DNA from: Bradysia coprophila | Lineage: Eukaryota; Arthropoda; Insecta; Diptera; Sciaridae | Assembly (NCBI RefSeq): GCF_014529535.1 | Contig: NW_023503584.1 | Location: forward strand, 3,060,415-3,124,414 | DNA length: 64,000 bases | Reading direction: 5' to 3' | In this document: positions 1 through 13,008 of the stretch, in pieces | How positions within the stretch are numbered: the stretch's first letter is position 1 | How the letters are laid out: each line of letters begins with the position of its first letter | The notes under the pieces: generated by a model | Database searches by the model: none | The model's input: only the letters and a program-made list of their open reading frames with translations | Told to the model about the DNA's origin: nothing | Position numbers and translations under genes: made by a program

Positions 1-2280
1 TATCCCCTACCCGGTGTCCTATTTAAAGTATTTCCCCAGTGGTTACTCGAATATTATTCATTATATGTTGACGAATGATTTTCTGTATGCTTGCCGGTTG
101 AAAATCATTCTTTCAATCTAATTTTTTGAATTTTCGACGCTCGCAGCATCGAGTAAAATCCATTACACAACTCGGGGTAAAAAGTTGAAAAATGTCGTTT
201 TCATCTGTTTATTGCCCTCGGTTTCGCCTCAGATCAACAAAATTCACACGAAAACTCTACTTTCAACGTTTTGGCTCTTGTTATGTAAATAACTATTACA
301 CAAAGCTCAAAGTTGCGCGAAGAAGATGCTATGCATAGCTGTTGTTTTTAAGACGTTTATGTTTTAACGATTCAAAAATGTCAACAGTTGAGAGTGACGT
401 GCAAGTTAACGGTGCAATTTTCGTAGAACATTTCTCAATGTAATCTAACGAGAAAAATTTCAATTACTTCTCTCAATGGGCATCCAAATTACAGACACTT
501 ATGCTGCCGTCGTCCGAATCCGTTCACTTAAAAAAAAAACGCTAGTTGCTAGTGTCCATGTCCATTGTGTCATCTTATACAATAAAAATTGCGCAGTCGA
601 TTTGAGAAATTGTCACTCAACGATTTATGTGTGATATCTCTGAGGCATCTGGTAGTCGACTGAAATTTTTGGGATGATTCAACTGGATCATTTGAATGCT
701 TAATTGTCCGAAAAGTCCTTCTGTATCCATGATTGAAACCGAGTAGCAGATATTTGTAGAAAGAAAAACCTCAAAATCGAAGAAAATTCCCAAAAACTCC
801 TCAGAAAACTGAAAACGAATCCTTGGAAATAGAAACTCATCAAAACTTAAAAAGAAAATCTTGCAAACCCCTAACAAAATCTTTGAAAATCCCCCAAAAA
901 TCATTGAAAATGCGGTGTCAACGAAATTTACAAATTTCCGCCACTCGACTGAAAGCGTGTAAATCGAAAGCAATAGTTTTGCTGACTAGAAATATTTGTC
1001 GTCACTCGTCACAGCTTTTTGCTTCAATCGGAGCAAACCCACATAGTTGTTGCGAGGAATCACACAATTTTCGAAGCACTGAAATCCCACAATTTCAACA
1101 ATTAAAAAGGACAACAGAGTCAGACGGTAATGACTCACCGATTCATCGAGTTAATTGATTTATTCATTCTGCTGAATCTTAGGAAGAAGGAATCGATTGT
1201 CTTAAAGTAAATTTTCGGCTCTTTTATCGTTCTGCAAAGAGAACTTTGTTTTAATAAATTGAACCTTATGCCCCCAGTCTCCTGACCAGAAAATTTGTAC
1301 TTATTATGTTATACGAATGAAATGAACAATTTACTTAAACAAAATGTCAACGATTTTGATTTGATTTATCGAACACAGAACACAGCTATCTATCTCTTTA
1401 TACAACGTAATTGAAATTGATAATTTTTATGTGATCTTTTTTAACATTTATTTTATGCTTTAAAAATTGTAAATGATATTTATATGAACGTTGAGTGAAA
1501 AATCTGTAAAGGAAAGAAGAAGTCGAAGGAAAAAAGACCTACACAAAGCCATACACAGCACGTCTGCCGAATGTTTCCGGAGAGTTAATGCAACTCATAT
1601 TTCGGTCACAAATTAATCTAGCTACGGTGAAATTTGACAAATTCAACAAATGACTCAACAGTCGATCAAATTCCAAAAATAAATTGACTGATAGTGCACT
1701 CCTGGTTTCTTTCGTCAGTGAGCCGTAAAACCTGACCATAGACCATTCCTCATTCTACTACATTGTAACTTCAAATGATCAGAAGAATAAAACTGAAAAC
1801 CAAACACATTCCATTACACTCATATTTATCGAACGAAACATTCCATTCCATCAGTTTGACGATTTTTGTTATTATTTGAAGTTACAATGAAATTATGCCT
1901 AAGTAGCACAGTGAATGCAACTGAATTTCCGTTTTGACTTTGTTCATCTTAGCCCACTTTATCAACATCTACCACCGAAGAGTTTCATTGGTAGGGAATT
2001 GAGCGAACGAATGGATCGATTTTGGAGAATAGATATTCACGGGATGTAATTGAAGAGTTTTGAATATATGAAACCGGAACTGGAAGATTTGGTCTTAAAT
2101 TTAGAATATTTCTCATTTTGGACTGTGAACCGGGCCGTATTATTAAAGTCAATAAATACAACACAACACCATCAACGGGCCTTCCGCCTAACTGACTGAA
2201 TAAGACATTACTAACGAACTGGGCATATAACCCTAGGTACATCAGGTGTTTGATGCTTCTTATATCTCCACCTTAAGTTA
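1..2280. other. Intergenic DNA with no supported gene
   Basis: No reading frame here resembles a known protein and none shows a convincing exon chain. Two overlapping opposite-strand frames at 617-1158 lie in a purine-biased stretch rich in short runs resembling AAAATCCCC, which makes open frames likely by chance. A similar GGATTTTC-rich stretch lies at about 52.3-52.5 kb, so both may be relics of one old repeat. Nothing else is claimed. Confidence 0.5.
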
Positions 2281-2289
2281 AACTCATAT

Positions 2290-2490
2290 GTTAAGTAAAC
2301 ACAGCATTCAACGTATATGGGTGAAGTCATACGTATGTCATTCTTCATGTTGTGGCACCAAACACTCCCAAAGATTGGGTGTGCTAACGGACATTACTTT
2401 TATGCTTCACATTGGAGAAAAATCTCATGGGAAATTGTCCCCACCGGGATTTGAAACCCGACATTCCTGGTTAGAAGGCTAGTAGAAGGT
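2290..2490 (-). repeat. tRNA-derived SINE-like fragment
   Basis: Read on the minus strand, the segment near 2445-2475 looks like the 3' half of a tRNA. A T-arm/B-box-like run, GGTTTCAAATCCC, is preceded by an anticodon-arm-like CCTTCTAACCAGG. The expected 5' tRNA half is not evident, so this is not a functional tRNA gene. The unique-looking tail running toward lower coordinates fits a 5'-truncated tRNA-derived SINE. A second copy elsewhere in the genome would confirm the family. Confidence 0.4.
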
Positions 2491-2792
2491 ATGAATGATC
2501 TTAAATTTAGAAGAAAAAAATCTTAAATTAAATTCAATTCTGATTCTTAAACGGGAATGACCAAGGTTGTTCATAGTCTCAACACTTCCAACGAATCGAA
2601 ATCATTTGCCTGAAGTAGTTAAAAAGTAGCTGCAAAATTGGTATAAGAAAAACTTTCTCTACGATTTTGTACAGCAATTTATGCAACTACTACAATAGGC
2701 AACTACCTGACTGAAGTAGTTGTAAACGTAGAGTGAAAAATTTTCCTGAGTACAGTGTGTTCATCTTCAGAATACTCAATTTTAGATTTCGA

Positions 2793-2957
2793 AGAGTTTT
2801 AAAAGTCATCGATGTTCCCAGTCAATAACGTGCTTCTCAGTCTATGATATTTTGGTGCAAACTTTGAATTCGATTAGACGTTTGAAACTTTGCGTTAAAA
2901 TATCATAGACTGGAAACACTTAATGGACTGGGAAAATCGATGACTTTTAAAACTCTT
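2793..2957. repeat. Palindromic MITE-like element, about 165 bp
   Basis: The outer arms GAGTTTTAAAAGTCATCGAT and its complement near 2937-2957 pair, and the inner segments also pair: CAGTCTATGATATTTT against AAAATATCATAGACTG. Nearly the whole element can fold into one hairpin. It has no coding capacity. A clean target-site duplication was not seen. Confidence 0.6.
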
Positions 2958-2989
2958 AAAAAACTGTCAAATGTGTTTTTTTTAGAATG

Positions 2990-5900
2990 AACCGACTGTA
3001 ACTTCATTTTAAAGATCTTTTCTAGTTACTTCAAAAGACTGTCGCAATCTGAGTATTCGTTCGCTCAATTTCTCTGCCCTTTTCTGATTTTTAAGAAAAT
3101 CAGAAATTTATCCGATCGAAATGCTTTTTAAGGTGCTAAAAAACAAACAACGGAATATTATGACTCAAAGTCTCGATAACATGAAACATTCGTGCAACTG
3201 TAAATTGGTGTTAATTGAAAACCACTTCTATCTCAACGATGGCATTTCACTCACAAAAATTAAATTAAGGATAATTTTCGTCCAGTATCTCCATATCAAA
3301 ATGCAAATAAATTAATGATAGCCAATTAAGGTCTCTAATTATATATTGTAAAACCCTTTAACGAATTTTTAAAATTTTATTTCGAAATTTATCTTACCAT
3401 TTAAGAGAACAACAACAAAAACGCTACGATATTTAGATTTAAACGAAATGAAAATGAATGAAACACACACACATTGCGATTTAAAATTATAAAACAACAA
3501 AGAAGAAGAAAATGAAATTAAACAAATTTACTCAAAAACAAATAAAATTAAGAAAAGTGGAAGAAATGAAAGAAAGCGATGGAAAATAATAAACACAAAA
3601 AGTATATTTAACAGAAAAAAAAGATCTAAAAAAAAACTAATTAATTTAAATGATATTAGGTTCAGCATTATAATGATGATTAGATATTAAACTTGGAGGA
3701 AAATAATTTAAAAATATGCCAATATGTAAAAGACTGTATTTAAATGAATAAAAAGGAGGAGAAGAGAATAAATAAAATAAAAAAACAAAAATGAAGAAGT
3801 AAGAATAGCAATAATGTTTTGTTAAAAATGAATAAAAAAACGAAAACAAAAGTAATAAAAAAAAATTATTTATTAAAATGCTAAAGCAGTAGACACACAC
3901 GTATCATCATTAATGTAGTTGAAGGAAATTGTATAAAAAAAAAAACAGAATTCATAATTGTAATTTCACTTGCCTAAAAAAACAAATCGATGTACTTAAT
4001 CTTCATCTTCTTAATTATTTTTTTTATTATTATTAAAATGATGACGAATTTTAAACGAATTTAGTTCAGTCATTCATTCACTCCTTGACTTCACCAACCT
4101 TGTCCGGATCGAGTCAACAATTATTTTTACGTTTTCTCTAAACTTATCCTTTAAATGACACTATGAAGACAGCACTTGCATTTATCCTCGTTGCATCTCA
4201 CTGACTGAAACTGAATACAAAACGCAAAATTGCTACCAGGTGACGAGATGCTGAACGGGTCCCTTTAACCTTTTAGAAACGGCAGACATATCACGACATT
4301 ATATAGATTAACAATCTACTATTTCATTTGATTGAAGCATCCGTTAGGGTTTAACACAAAATCTTTTACTTCATTTGTTTAACCATTTATTTTACTATGA
4401 AAGGTAGTATAGGTCGAATGTCATTGTTTATTTTCGTCGTTGCAGTCGATGTTTGGCCGCTTTTAAAAGGTAAATAAACAGTTACAACATCAAAATAGTT
4501 ATTTATACAATCGAGGTGCAAAGTACTTAATTAGGCTCTAGATGTGTAATTGTGACACGAGGCCGCAGGCTGTACTAATAATGGACTTTGCATCGAGTTG
4601 CATACAACGTTTTATGCCACAGAGGCATCTAAAGTTTGCAAATTTTGCATATTATGATGCTGAGTGGCATAAAGTTAAATTTCACCTATCCTAGGTCAGT
4701 ACAGCATACCATTAAAAAAAGCCTAGATTCAAGGCGACGTGAAATGCCTTCGTTTTACCACAAAAACTGATTGCATCATGACTATTTTGCTCGATATGGC
4801 GGTCTCTAAAAAGCTTACGTTTTCATGTTACCTTGCGGAAGGAAAGTTTTGCTTTGAAGTTAGAATCCCAGAAACAGAGTCTTTTTGTTTCGGTAATAGA
4901 ATTTCCAGCAGTTTCAACCAAATTTTAGGTTTCTGTAAAAATGACATCCCTACGATTCTGATATTATGACCTTCTCTACTCGCGAGAACAACAAATTAAC
5001 TCGTTTTGTCGGCTGTCTTCCTTTCAACAGCAGGAGAAACACCAAATGTTTATTCTACTAATCCGTTTCCGGTTCAATGCAGATCTTGCCACTTTTTCTC
5101 TGTTCCTCTATCAACGATATTTTATCCATCAAACTTTTCATTTCGATCCTTTACAATGACTGAACTTTTAGACTTAAACAAAAAAAAAAATATTGAAATT
5201 TATTGTGTAATTATCTCATCATTCATCATCGCCTCAGAAGTATACTTCCACATAAATATTGTACTTAACCAAAATTAGTGAACATTTTTTCATCGATTTA
5301 GACCAAAACGTTTGTTCAAAGAAAAACAAAATCATTTAAATTCTTTTTCCGATACACTACACACCCTGTCCGACACTCTTTTTCGAACATAAGAATGCAA
5401 TGAAGTTGAAACGACTGTTACAATTATTAGCCGTCCTTTATTTCAACCTAAATGAAAACGAACCCTTTCTGATCAAATATTTTTAAAATAAAATCGGTCT
5501 AATTAGAACTGAGTTCCTTTCGAGATCATTTGACTGAATAGGTTTAAGCAATATTTATAACAGACAGCTATATGTCATCTGTTAACGATAACCGACGACA
5601 AACATATATTTCCGATTAGCTTTGACTCATTATATGGTGAACACTCAGAATATGTTTAACATAAATGAAGTAAAAGATTTTGTATCAATTTGTTGAAATT
5701 TGATACAGATTAAGTGTTTGTCGTCTGTGAAATGTTAATTAAAAATTATTTGATATTTGACCGGCTCAGATTTTTACAAAAATGACTTCATTGCCAAAAG
5801 AAATTAATTTAAAAAAAAATCTCAAAACATTTCGATACCGGAGTGTCAATGAACATAAGAACGTATTCAACAGTTTCTCATCATCAATTTTATTTCTTTT

Positions 5901-6390
5901 CTATTTTGAATAAATCGACAAAATTTGTATAAATTTTTAAATAAAATCGAATGAATAAAATAAAATTAATAAACCAACAAAGTCAAGTTAAAAATTTAAA
6001 ATAAATAAATGAACAACAACAACAAAAAATAATAATAATAAATAATAAATAAAAAAATGTTTTTCTACTATAAATGCTATTTTTTCTAAATAATACAAAA
6101 AAATAAATTAAATTTAAATGAAAAATTGAGAAATAGAATCGCATCGCATTGCCGGTGTGAAAATTAAATAAACAAAAAAGAAAATTTAAAAACAAAAAAA
6201 TTATCTTTTTTAAAATTAAGTGTAAATAAATTATGAACCTATTATATACAAAACACATAATGTATATTTAAAGTATTTATATAAATAAAATTTCAATCAT
6301 TAAAGCGTTGGCTCTTTTAATTATTTATTCTATTACGTCTCGTTTAATTCGAATATATATGGTGGTCGAGTAAAGGCATTCATTTATTCG
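2990..6390. other. AT-rich intergenic region
   Basis: Two blocks, about 3400-3960 and 5880-6310, are strongly A-rich on the plus strand and contain poly(A), AAC and AAT microsatellite-like runs. Long open frames on their minus strand (for example 3646-3900 and 5983-6258) are only Phe/Leu/Tyr-rich translations of this low complexity. Apart from a possible orphan signal-peptide exon at 4397, listed separately, no gene is supported. Confidence 0.5.
4397..4469 (+). CDS. Possible orphan first exon coding a signal peptide
   Basis: An ATG at 4397 opens about 24 codons with a hydrophobic core (MSLFIFVVAVDVWPLL) and then a GTAAAT that could serve as a splice donor. This is the usual form of a secreted-protein first exon in this genome; the C-type lectin and vitellogenin genes have similar ones. 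No downstream exon could be tied to it. It may be a lone remnant or chance. I do not recognise any protein. Confidence 0.2.
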
Positions 6391-8290
6391 ATAGACAAGT
6401 AGTAGCAAATCATGACTGAAGATGGTTAGACCACGCTAACCTCTGACCGCCACTGTATCCGTATGTCGAAACAGCATTTTATCTCCACTTTCGCTTCACG
6501 CGACCAATGGGAAAGGGAAGAGTAATTATGCTCTGTTTGTTTAGGTGTTTGTTCTGCATATTAGATAACGCCACACCTGGAATTAGTACGTTTTCCAGGT
6601 AAAATAAAGTTTTGTACCATCGGTCGATTACAATGCATATTAGATAACGCCACCCCTGGAATTAGTATGTTTTCCAGGTAAAATAAAGAGTACCATTGGT
6701 CGATTACATTGGTCGATTACAAAAGTGGAGACGACTGAAGATGGTTAGACCACGCTAACCTCTGACCGCCACTGTATCCGGAGTTCGAAACAGCATTTTA
6801 TCTCCGCTTTCGCTTCACGCGATCCATGGGAAAGGGAAGAGTAATTATGCTCTGTTTGTTTTGGTTTTTGTTCTGCATATTAGATGCCACTGGAATTGGT
6901 ATGTTTTCCAGGTAAAATAAAGTTTTGTACCATTGGTCGATTACAATTATGTTTTCGCATCAAAAGCATTTCGAATAATTTAGGAATTTGGTCCATGTGC
7001 AGGAAATTTGTTCATATTTTAAAGAGAGGAAAATTTTGAGCGCAAGCAGTGAAGCTCATGAAGTTGGCTCATATCCCCGCTGCGACTTAGACTGAAGAAC
7101 CACTAATGATTTGAAGAGAACCTGTTCAACACATGAGTGAGGCCAAGCAAGTTTTGAGGCTTAGACGCACCAGACAAAGGTGATGTCACGCCGATGACGT
7201 AATAACCAATTCTGTCATAAAAACAGTCGCAAAACGAAGGGAGGACAGGTATCTATAGAATGAATGAAGAGCAGCGAAGGAATAACTGACAAATGAGCGA
7301 TCCAACAATAACTTGTACGGCTACATTAATGCCATTCGTCGTATTCATTCGCATTGAGAAGGAAAGGCATTGGGTTAACCTCCCTCATTGTAGACAGCTT
7401 GGTTCTTCAACAGGATCAGGTGCATTTTTCAATTTAATGATAAATCAGATTAGAATCGGAACCTATCAAGATTTTCTTACCACACGAAGTGCAATGCGAA
7501 AAATAAAGTCAACCGTGGACACAAGTGAAAAATCATTAATGAAGGAACGATGTATGAGACAGGACGATTATGGCAGGAACTAAAAAGATACAGAGCGTTA
7601 CAGTATCAGAAAAGGTAAAGACAAGTTGGGAAGGTAATTGATAAAAGATGATAAAGTAGCTATTTACAAATTACATAAAGTAGCTGGTCCGACCACATAG
7701 ATCGTGCGACGGTGGTTGAGTTTGTTACCACTGTAAGTACTCTGTGGTATATAAGGAAAAAAGTAGACCAGAGTGGTGTTCCCTACACTGATATTATTCA
7801 GAACACACATAAATGTCAATGGGTGGTAGTTGAATTGTAAAGTCAAGACATTTAGTGATGTATGCGTTGAACAGTATCAAGGAGAACGAAAAGGGAGGAT
7901 TAGGGTATGACTCACAATCATGCCAAAGTCCTCACGTACAATGTTCTCATGGGAGCGCTCACAGGAGCACGTTTTGGTTACTCAAGTCAAGTCAAGTCAA
8001 GATAGACAAGTAGTAACAAATCAGTCGAAAAACCCTAATGGGTGAAATTGACGCAAGCTCTTGTCTATACTTACAAAATAACTGATATCGCTCAGGGTGA
8101 CGCATTTTGCGTTTGTACGCAAAAGTTTTATCAACAAAAAATTTTAGAAAAAAAAACATTGCGTCATGTGTGGCAGATGTTGAGGAAACTACTGATAGGA
8201 AAATTGTTAAAATAGGGAAAAATACGTCCTGCAAGAATGGAATTGAAACGGAATAATAGCGTTAAATACGATAGACAAGTAGCAACAAAT
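6391..8290. repeat. Three copies of a 22-bp motif, GATAGACAAGTAGTAACAAA-like
   Basis: Near-identical 20-23 bp copies begin at about 6391, 8001 and 8270. They lie at the edges of otherwise different repeat blocks, as would short terminal sequences of one element family or a repeatedly used target. The DNA between them (about 6960-8000) has no recognisable gene. A frame at 7293-7583 matches nothing I know. Confidence 0.4.
6413..6946 (+). repeat. Interspersed repeat, two copies in tandem plus a partial copy
   Basis: A unit of roughly 220 bp starts with GACTGAAGATGGTTAGACCA and ends near TACCATTGGTCGATTACA. It occurs at about 6413-6635 and again at 6731-6946, with a partial 3' copy at 6635-6711 between them. 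Related sequence is found inverted at 18.14-18.37 kb and as a fragment at 18.6-18.7 kb. The start contains the short hairpin GTTAGACCACGCTAAC. No protein is encoded. It is probably a non-autonomous element. Confidence 0.65.
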
Positions 8291-8550
8291 TAAAGTTCAC
8301 AGACAAAAGGGTAGAGAATTATAAAATTCCTGTGGAACGTGGAACCCATAGGTTTTTTTTGCAAGGTGAAAATGATTTGATACACGAATTTCGTTTTTAA
8401 GCTATGGAAGGTCGCCCTGTGAAAGTTTATGTCAGTTTAACAGTAAGTTTATCCTTTCATTGGTGGTAGATTAGTTTCTGTAGATGAAATATAAGCTCAA
8501 TCAACGCACTTCAAGCGTACTCAAAAAGGGTTCTGAAACTTGACTGTGCA

Positions 8551-10160
8551 CGGTTCCCCTCAACCGAAATAAAGTTTTATTTTTGGGTACCCAATAAATG
8601 AGTCTTGATATGGATGAAGGGACCCCTAAGGACTATAAAACAGGTTTCCTTCACTCCAGGTCTGCTGATCTCCCCATAGTAAAATTTTCAAAATTCGTTT
8701 TTTTGAGGCATCTATGGTAGGTTTTCAATCTTTTTTATTTTATATTAAGATCCCTGAGCTCAGAAACAGCTCAGTGAGTCCGTCAATGAATTTTATGGAA
8801 GAGAAAAATAATGCATTCATACATTAGTGCCGCAACACTAATTTTTAAAATTTCGTCGATTCCGTTCTGCGACTCATAAATCGACTGCAAACCATTGACT
8901 AACATCTACAAACAAGTTCGGAATGTGGCTTAAACTAATCTACAGATGTCTAAACTTAAATACAAAGAAAGAAAATTTGCCAAAAAAATGTTTTGTGGTC
9001 GTTGCAGTATGTCAAACTTCGCCGATGCTGATTTTTCTTACTTTTTTCCCAAGAAAAGAACCTTCGAAAGTAAATAAAATGTTATGGGAGTGTTTAAATA
9101 AGCTGAATGGATCATGGATACTAAAACAAGAAACAGAATACGAGTCTAAAGATCACATTTCTAAGTTTAATCAATTAAACAAAGAAATTACATTTTCATG
9201 TAAATTTCAAATCATCCAGCAAAGAGTGAAATTATCTCGGATTATTCAAAAAACGGTTAGTAAAATATTCCTGGAGTTACCACATATTAAAGGGACTCAT
9301 TTGAATTTGGCTTAACATAAAAATCAAAAAGATGGAGTGAGAGTACTTCCCGGTATACTAATATTACACTCTAGAGGTAATTAAGTAAATTTGTCAAAGG
9401 TTTACAAGGTTTTTTCAGTTTTATTGGTTCAAAGCAACATATTTAATTTGAATTTTAATAAAAGTTACCGAATTTCCTTCCATTTTAAGTTTCGAAGTTC
9501 GGCATACTAAAGAGTAAATACAATTTAGGAAAGTTTAATATAATTTATTTAATTGTGTGAGCGTTTGTGTTCGTTTGTATTTACTTCAAACGTCAAATTG
9601 CGACTTTTAAAACACTCCAATAACATTTTATTTACTTTCGAAGGTTCTTTTCTTGAGAAAAAAGTAAGAAAAATCAGCATTGGCGAAGTTTGACATACTG
9701 CAACGACCACAAAACATTTTTTTGGCAAATTTTCTTTCTTTGTATTTAAGTTTAGACATCTGTAGATTAGTTTAAGCCACATTCCGAACTTGTTTGTAGA
9801 TGTTAGTCAATGGTTTGCAGTCGATTTATGAGTCGCAGAACGGAATCGACGAAATTTAAAAAAAAAATAGTGTTGCGGCTTCGAATAAATTATTTAAAAA
9901 AAAAGTCTCTTCCATAAAATTCATTGACGGACTCACTGAGCTGTTTCTGAGGTCAGGGATCTTAATATAAGCTAAAAAAGATTGAAAACCTACCACAGAT
10001 GCCTCAAAAAAACGAATTTTGAAAATTTTACTATGGGGAGATCAGCAGACCTGGAGTGAAGGAAACCTGTTTTATAGTCCTTAGGGGTCCCTTCATCCAT
10101 ATCAACACTCATTTTTTGGGTACCCAAAAATAAAACTTTATTTCGGTTGAGGGGAACCGT
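8551..10160. mobile_element. Fold-back DNA element with arms of about 550 bp
   Basis: Sequence 8551-9098 reappears in reverse complement at about 9608-10160, with a central loop of about 510 bp. Outer ends read CGGTTCCCCTCAACCG on the left and the complement on the right. Both arms carry the start of the same short frame; in one frame it contains CGRCSMSNFADADFSYFFPK, faintly recalling a THAP-type Cys-x2-Cys zinc finger such as those of P-like transposases. The frame is too short for a transposase, so the element is non-autonomous. A clear target duplication was not seen. Confidence 0.65.
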
Positions 10161-10271
10161 GTGTGTCTAACTGTAAAACACTGTAAAAAAAACCATTCCA
10201 TACAAAATAGTACCCTTTTTTAGACATTTTTTGAAATACTAGAATCGATTTGGATTTGAAATAAAAATGTG

Positions 10272-10348
10272 GATGTGCACGGGTGAGACACGAACTAACA
10301 GACAACCTTCAACTAGCATGTGAGTTCATGTCTCACCCGTGCACATAT
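10272..10348. repeat. Short inverted repeat (hairpin), about 77 bp
   Basis: The arms ATGTGCACGGGTGAGACACG and its near-complement (ATGTCTCACCCGTGCACAT) flank a loop of about 23 bp. It lies just outside the fold-back element and could be a separate small palindrome. No gene is near. Confidence 0.5.
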
Positions 10349-10349
10349 C

Positions 10350-11330
10350 AAAACAATAGTACTATGTTAGGAACTAAGGGACTATGATCACTTTTGCTTG
10401 AAAAACGTTGGCTCCCGTGCTGCTCAATTTAACTCATCGATAAACTGCTAAAACTATAGTTTCAATGCCACAATACCCGGATAAACGTAATTGATACTGC
10501 TAAATTTGAAAGCGCATAGCACTTCTGTGATCATCATCAATAAACTCTGATGGGAATTAAGCTATTCAAATTGGATAATGAAATGACTTACGCTTACGTA
10601 ACTAATCATAGAGTGGTGGCACCTATATCCTGTCTACTTGATGTTCCCTTCAATTATTATCATTCGTTTTTTTTCGAAGCCCTGTCAAATATTGTCTTCG
10701 ATTAAACATAATCATTTTGTGTGGCCTGTCTTGAAACAATTTTACGTGGAAAACCGTGAATTTAAAAAATATGGTTTAGATTCTAGACAAAAAAGAGGAG
10801 CCCAACTTTCGGGTGAATTTCCTATGATGACAATACATGTACAGATATGTATCGATGCCTAAAGTTCTGAATGTATTAATGGACCAGCCGTAAAACAGCT
10901 GAAGCAAATTGTGTTAAAGATTTGGTTGGGGGGCTGGGTTAAATCTATGTGTGTTTATTTAAATTTCTCTTTGTGGTATGTGTCACAGATTTTTTAAAAT
11001 ACTTTTGGATATACTTTGCTTTGGTTTTCATTTAATTTCCAAGTACCTAGGCACCTAATTTTTCTTCTGAAGTAAAAGAGATCATCTATGTAGTTACAAT
11101 CATCAGCCCTATCAGAAGGCACAATGCATTTTAATGAATTAAACTCCTGATTGCCAATGAGACAGATAAACCGATAAGTCTATTAAAAATGTTGAAGATG
11201 GTTCAACAACTGAAGATAAATAATTAGAAAATCATTTCCGTTACATCTTTTTCAATTGTTTGAACTTGATAGTGACATTATCATTATGTCGCTTTTGACA
11301 CAATTCCTAATCTAATGATTTGCGACAATT
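10350..11330. other. Intergenic DNA upstream of the lectin pair
   Basis: I see no coding exon here. The last 300 bp resemble the corresponding upstream region of the second lectin (about 12.8-12.95 kb), including ATCAGCCC(T)ATCAGAA and CAAAATGAATTTT-like stretches. The tandem duplication therefore included promoter DNA. Confidence 0.4.
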
Positions 11331-11334
11331 TTCT

Positions 11335-12070
11335 TATAAATACCATACCGCGGTGTTGATGATTCAGTTGTCAGGTTTTGAGGAGCTATCCGAATACTAA
11401 TTTTTTACAATGTTTAAATTTATAACAATAATAGTCGTACTGCTGCAAATATCGGCTTCGATGTCTGAATTACAAGGTAATTATATTCTAAAAGAAAAAA
11501 AAAATATTCGGATGGTACATACGTCAGGAGTCTATGATATACTAGGAGGAAATCTAATATATTATGGGAAGATGATGGAAGTGGTGGAATTTATGAACTG
11601 ATCAATACTCACTTCAGCAATCCTAGAAGTACAGAAGTACAGAGGCAATTTTAAGAACAGAAGTATATTCACCTCAACAATCAAAAAGGGTGAAATTCGA
11701 TTAAATTCTTCAAGAGGGAATTTTTTCCGAAAACAAGGACTCTTTCCTAATATGAATTATATTTCGGATATTTTTTATAGATTTCATGCCATCTACGAGA
11801 ATGGGAAATAAGGAATTCATTTTGGGAATTTTCTTTAGGGATGCAATAGAATGCAATTGGCCAGTATTGAGTCTCAGTCAGAGAATGACGCTGTTGTGGG
11901 TAAAATTACAGACTTAGGTACACAAATTGACAATATTGAACTTGTGATGAATTAAGGATGCATAACGTTGAACACACATTTTAGGGATGAGAGGTGAAAG
12001 ATTCTGGATATCAGGAAATGATCTTGCGTCCGTAGATGATTACTTTTGGATGGCAAATGGAGCGCTTGTT
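11335..12070 (+). pseudogene. Decayed C-type lectin, tandem copy of the downstream gene
   Basis: The region starts with a TATAAATA box near 11337 and an ATG at 11410 opening a signal peptide (MFKFITIIVVLLQISASMSE) very like that of the intact lectin at 13.0 kb. Later blocks match its exons: one near 11780-11840 corresponds to exon 2, one near 11840-11900 to exon 3, and one from about 11985 to 12065 to the start of exon 4 (ERFWISGNDL, then WMANG). The second intron and the first part of exon 3, which carries the first lectin cysteine, are missing. Similarity stops abruptly at about 12068, so the calcium-site region is lost. It is best read as a pseudogene. Confidence 0.7.
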
Positions 12071-13008
12071 TGACTAGGGACCTGAATAATTGCAGTCTCT
12101 TATTTGACGTTTCGAAAATGAACCGCTCCTGCCTGGTTTATTTTACTCTGCCGTGGTAAATGTAATTCTGTCGTGCCTTGCCTATCATGCCCTCTACTAA
12201 AAAATGTTGAAAAATTTTCTTTTAGTGATCAAGGAACATATCCCACTCTGTGATGCAGTCATATTTTTGGGTCCATTAATTTGTTTACAAAATTTTTGCG
12301 TGCAGCCGGTACAGGCGCAAAATGAGTTACCCTCAGCGATATCATTTATTTTGAAAGTTGACACAAGGTGTTGCGCAGGGACTTACGTCACTTTCCCCCT
12401 TTAGGGTTTTTTTGACTGATAGTTTATGCATCGGGAGCAAGTCTTTTGCAATTGTACAATGCGTTGGTTAGAGTAGAAAAAAGATAAACTCAGCTACTCT
12501 AACCAAAGCTTTCGTGCTAATTCTAGAAAAATACGGATCTAATATTTTAGCTAGTTAAGTTTAATGGTTAACGCATTTAGTAGACCAGTGAAATATCCTG
12601 CTTTCACTTGTACGTAAAAGGGTTTTTTTTGCAGAACAAGATACAAGGACACAAGTTAATTTATTATTTTAAAGTGATTTTAATGACAAAGATTAAAAAT
12701 GGCCGGTAATTGTGGGTTGACCGGTAACTAGTGCAATAAATAACCCTACATCTGGTGTAAATAAGGTTTAAAAAGATATTTTTCGTGGCTTAACTTCCAA
12801 TTGTGCATTTCCTTCGCCATTATCGTCTGGATTAATAATTATCAGCCCATCAGAAAGCAAAATGAATTTTGATGACAGCTATTCGATAAGTTTTTTGTGA
12901 AAATGTAGAAGATAAACTGAAGATATATAAAGATTGACTATAAAAACAATACCACGGTAATTTAATAATTCAGTTTTGAGTTTGTGAGAAGCCATCAAAT
13001 TTTTTGAA

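Noticed and set aside
617-1158. Overlapping frames on both strands
   Set aside because: Biased composition explains the openness, and no homology or exon signal is seen.
2445-2475. tRNA gene candidate
   Set aside because: Only a T-arm-like and part of an anticodon-arm-like segment are present; no complete cloverleaf. The candidates near 16.4 and 43.1 kb fail on poor stems.
3646-3900. Phe/Tyr-rich minus-strand frame
   Set aside because: It is the translation of an A-rich low-complexity tract; the similar frame at 5983-6258 has the same origin.
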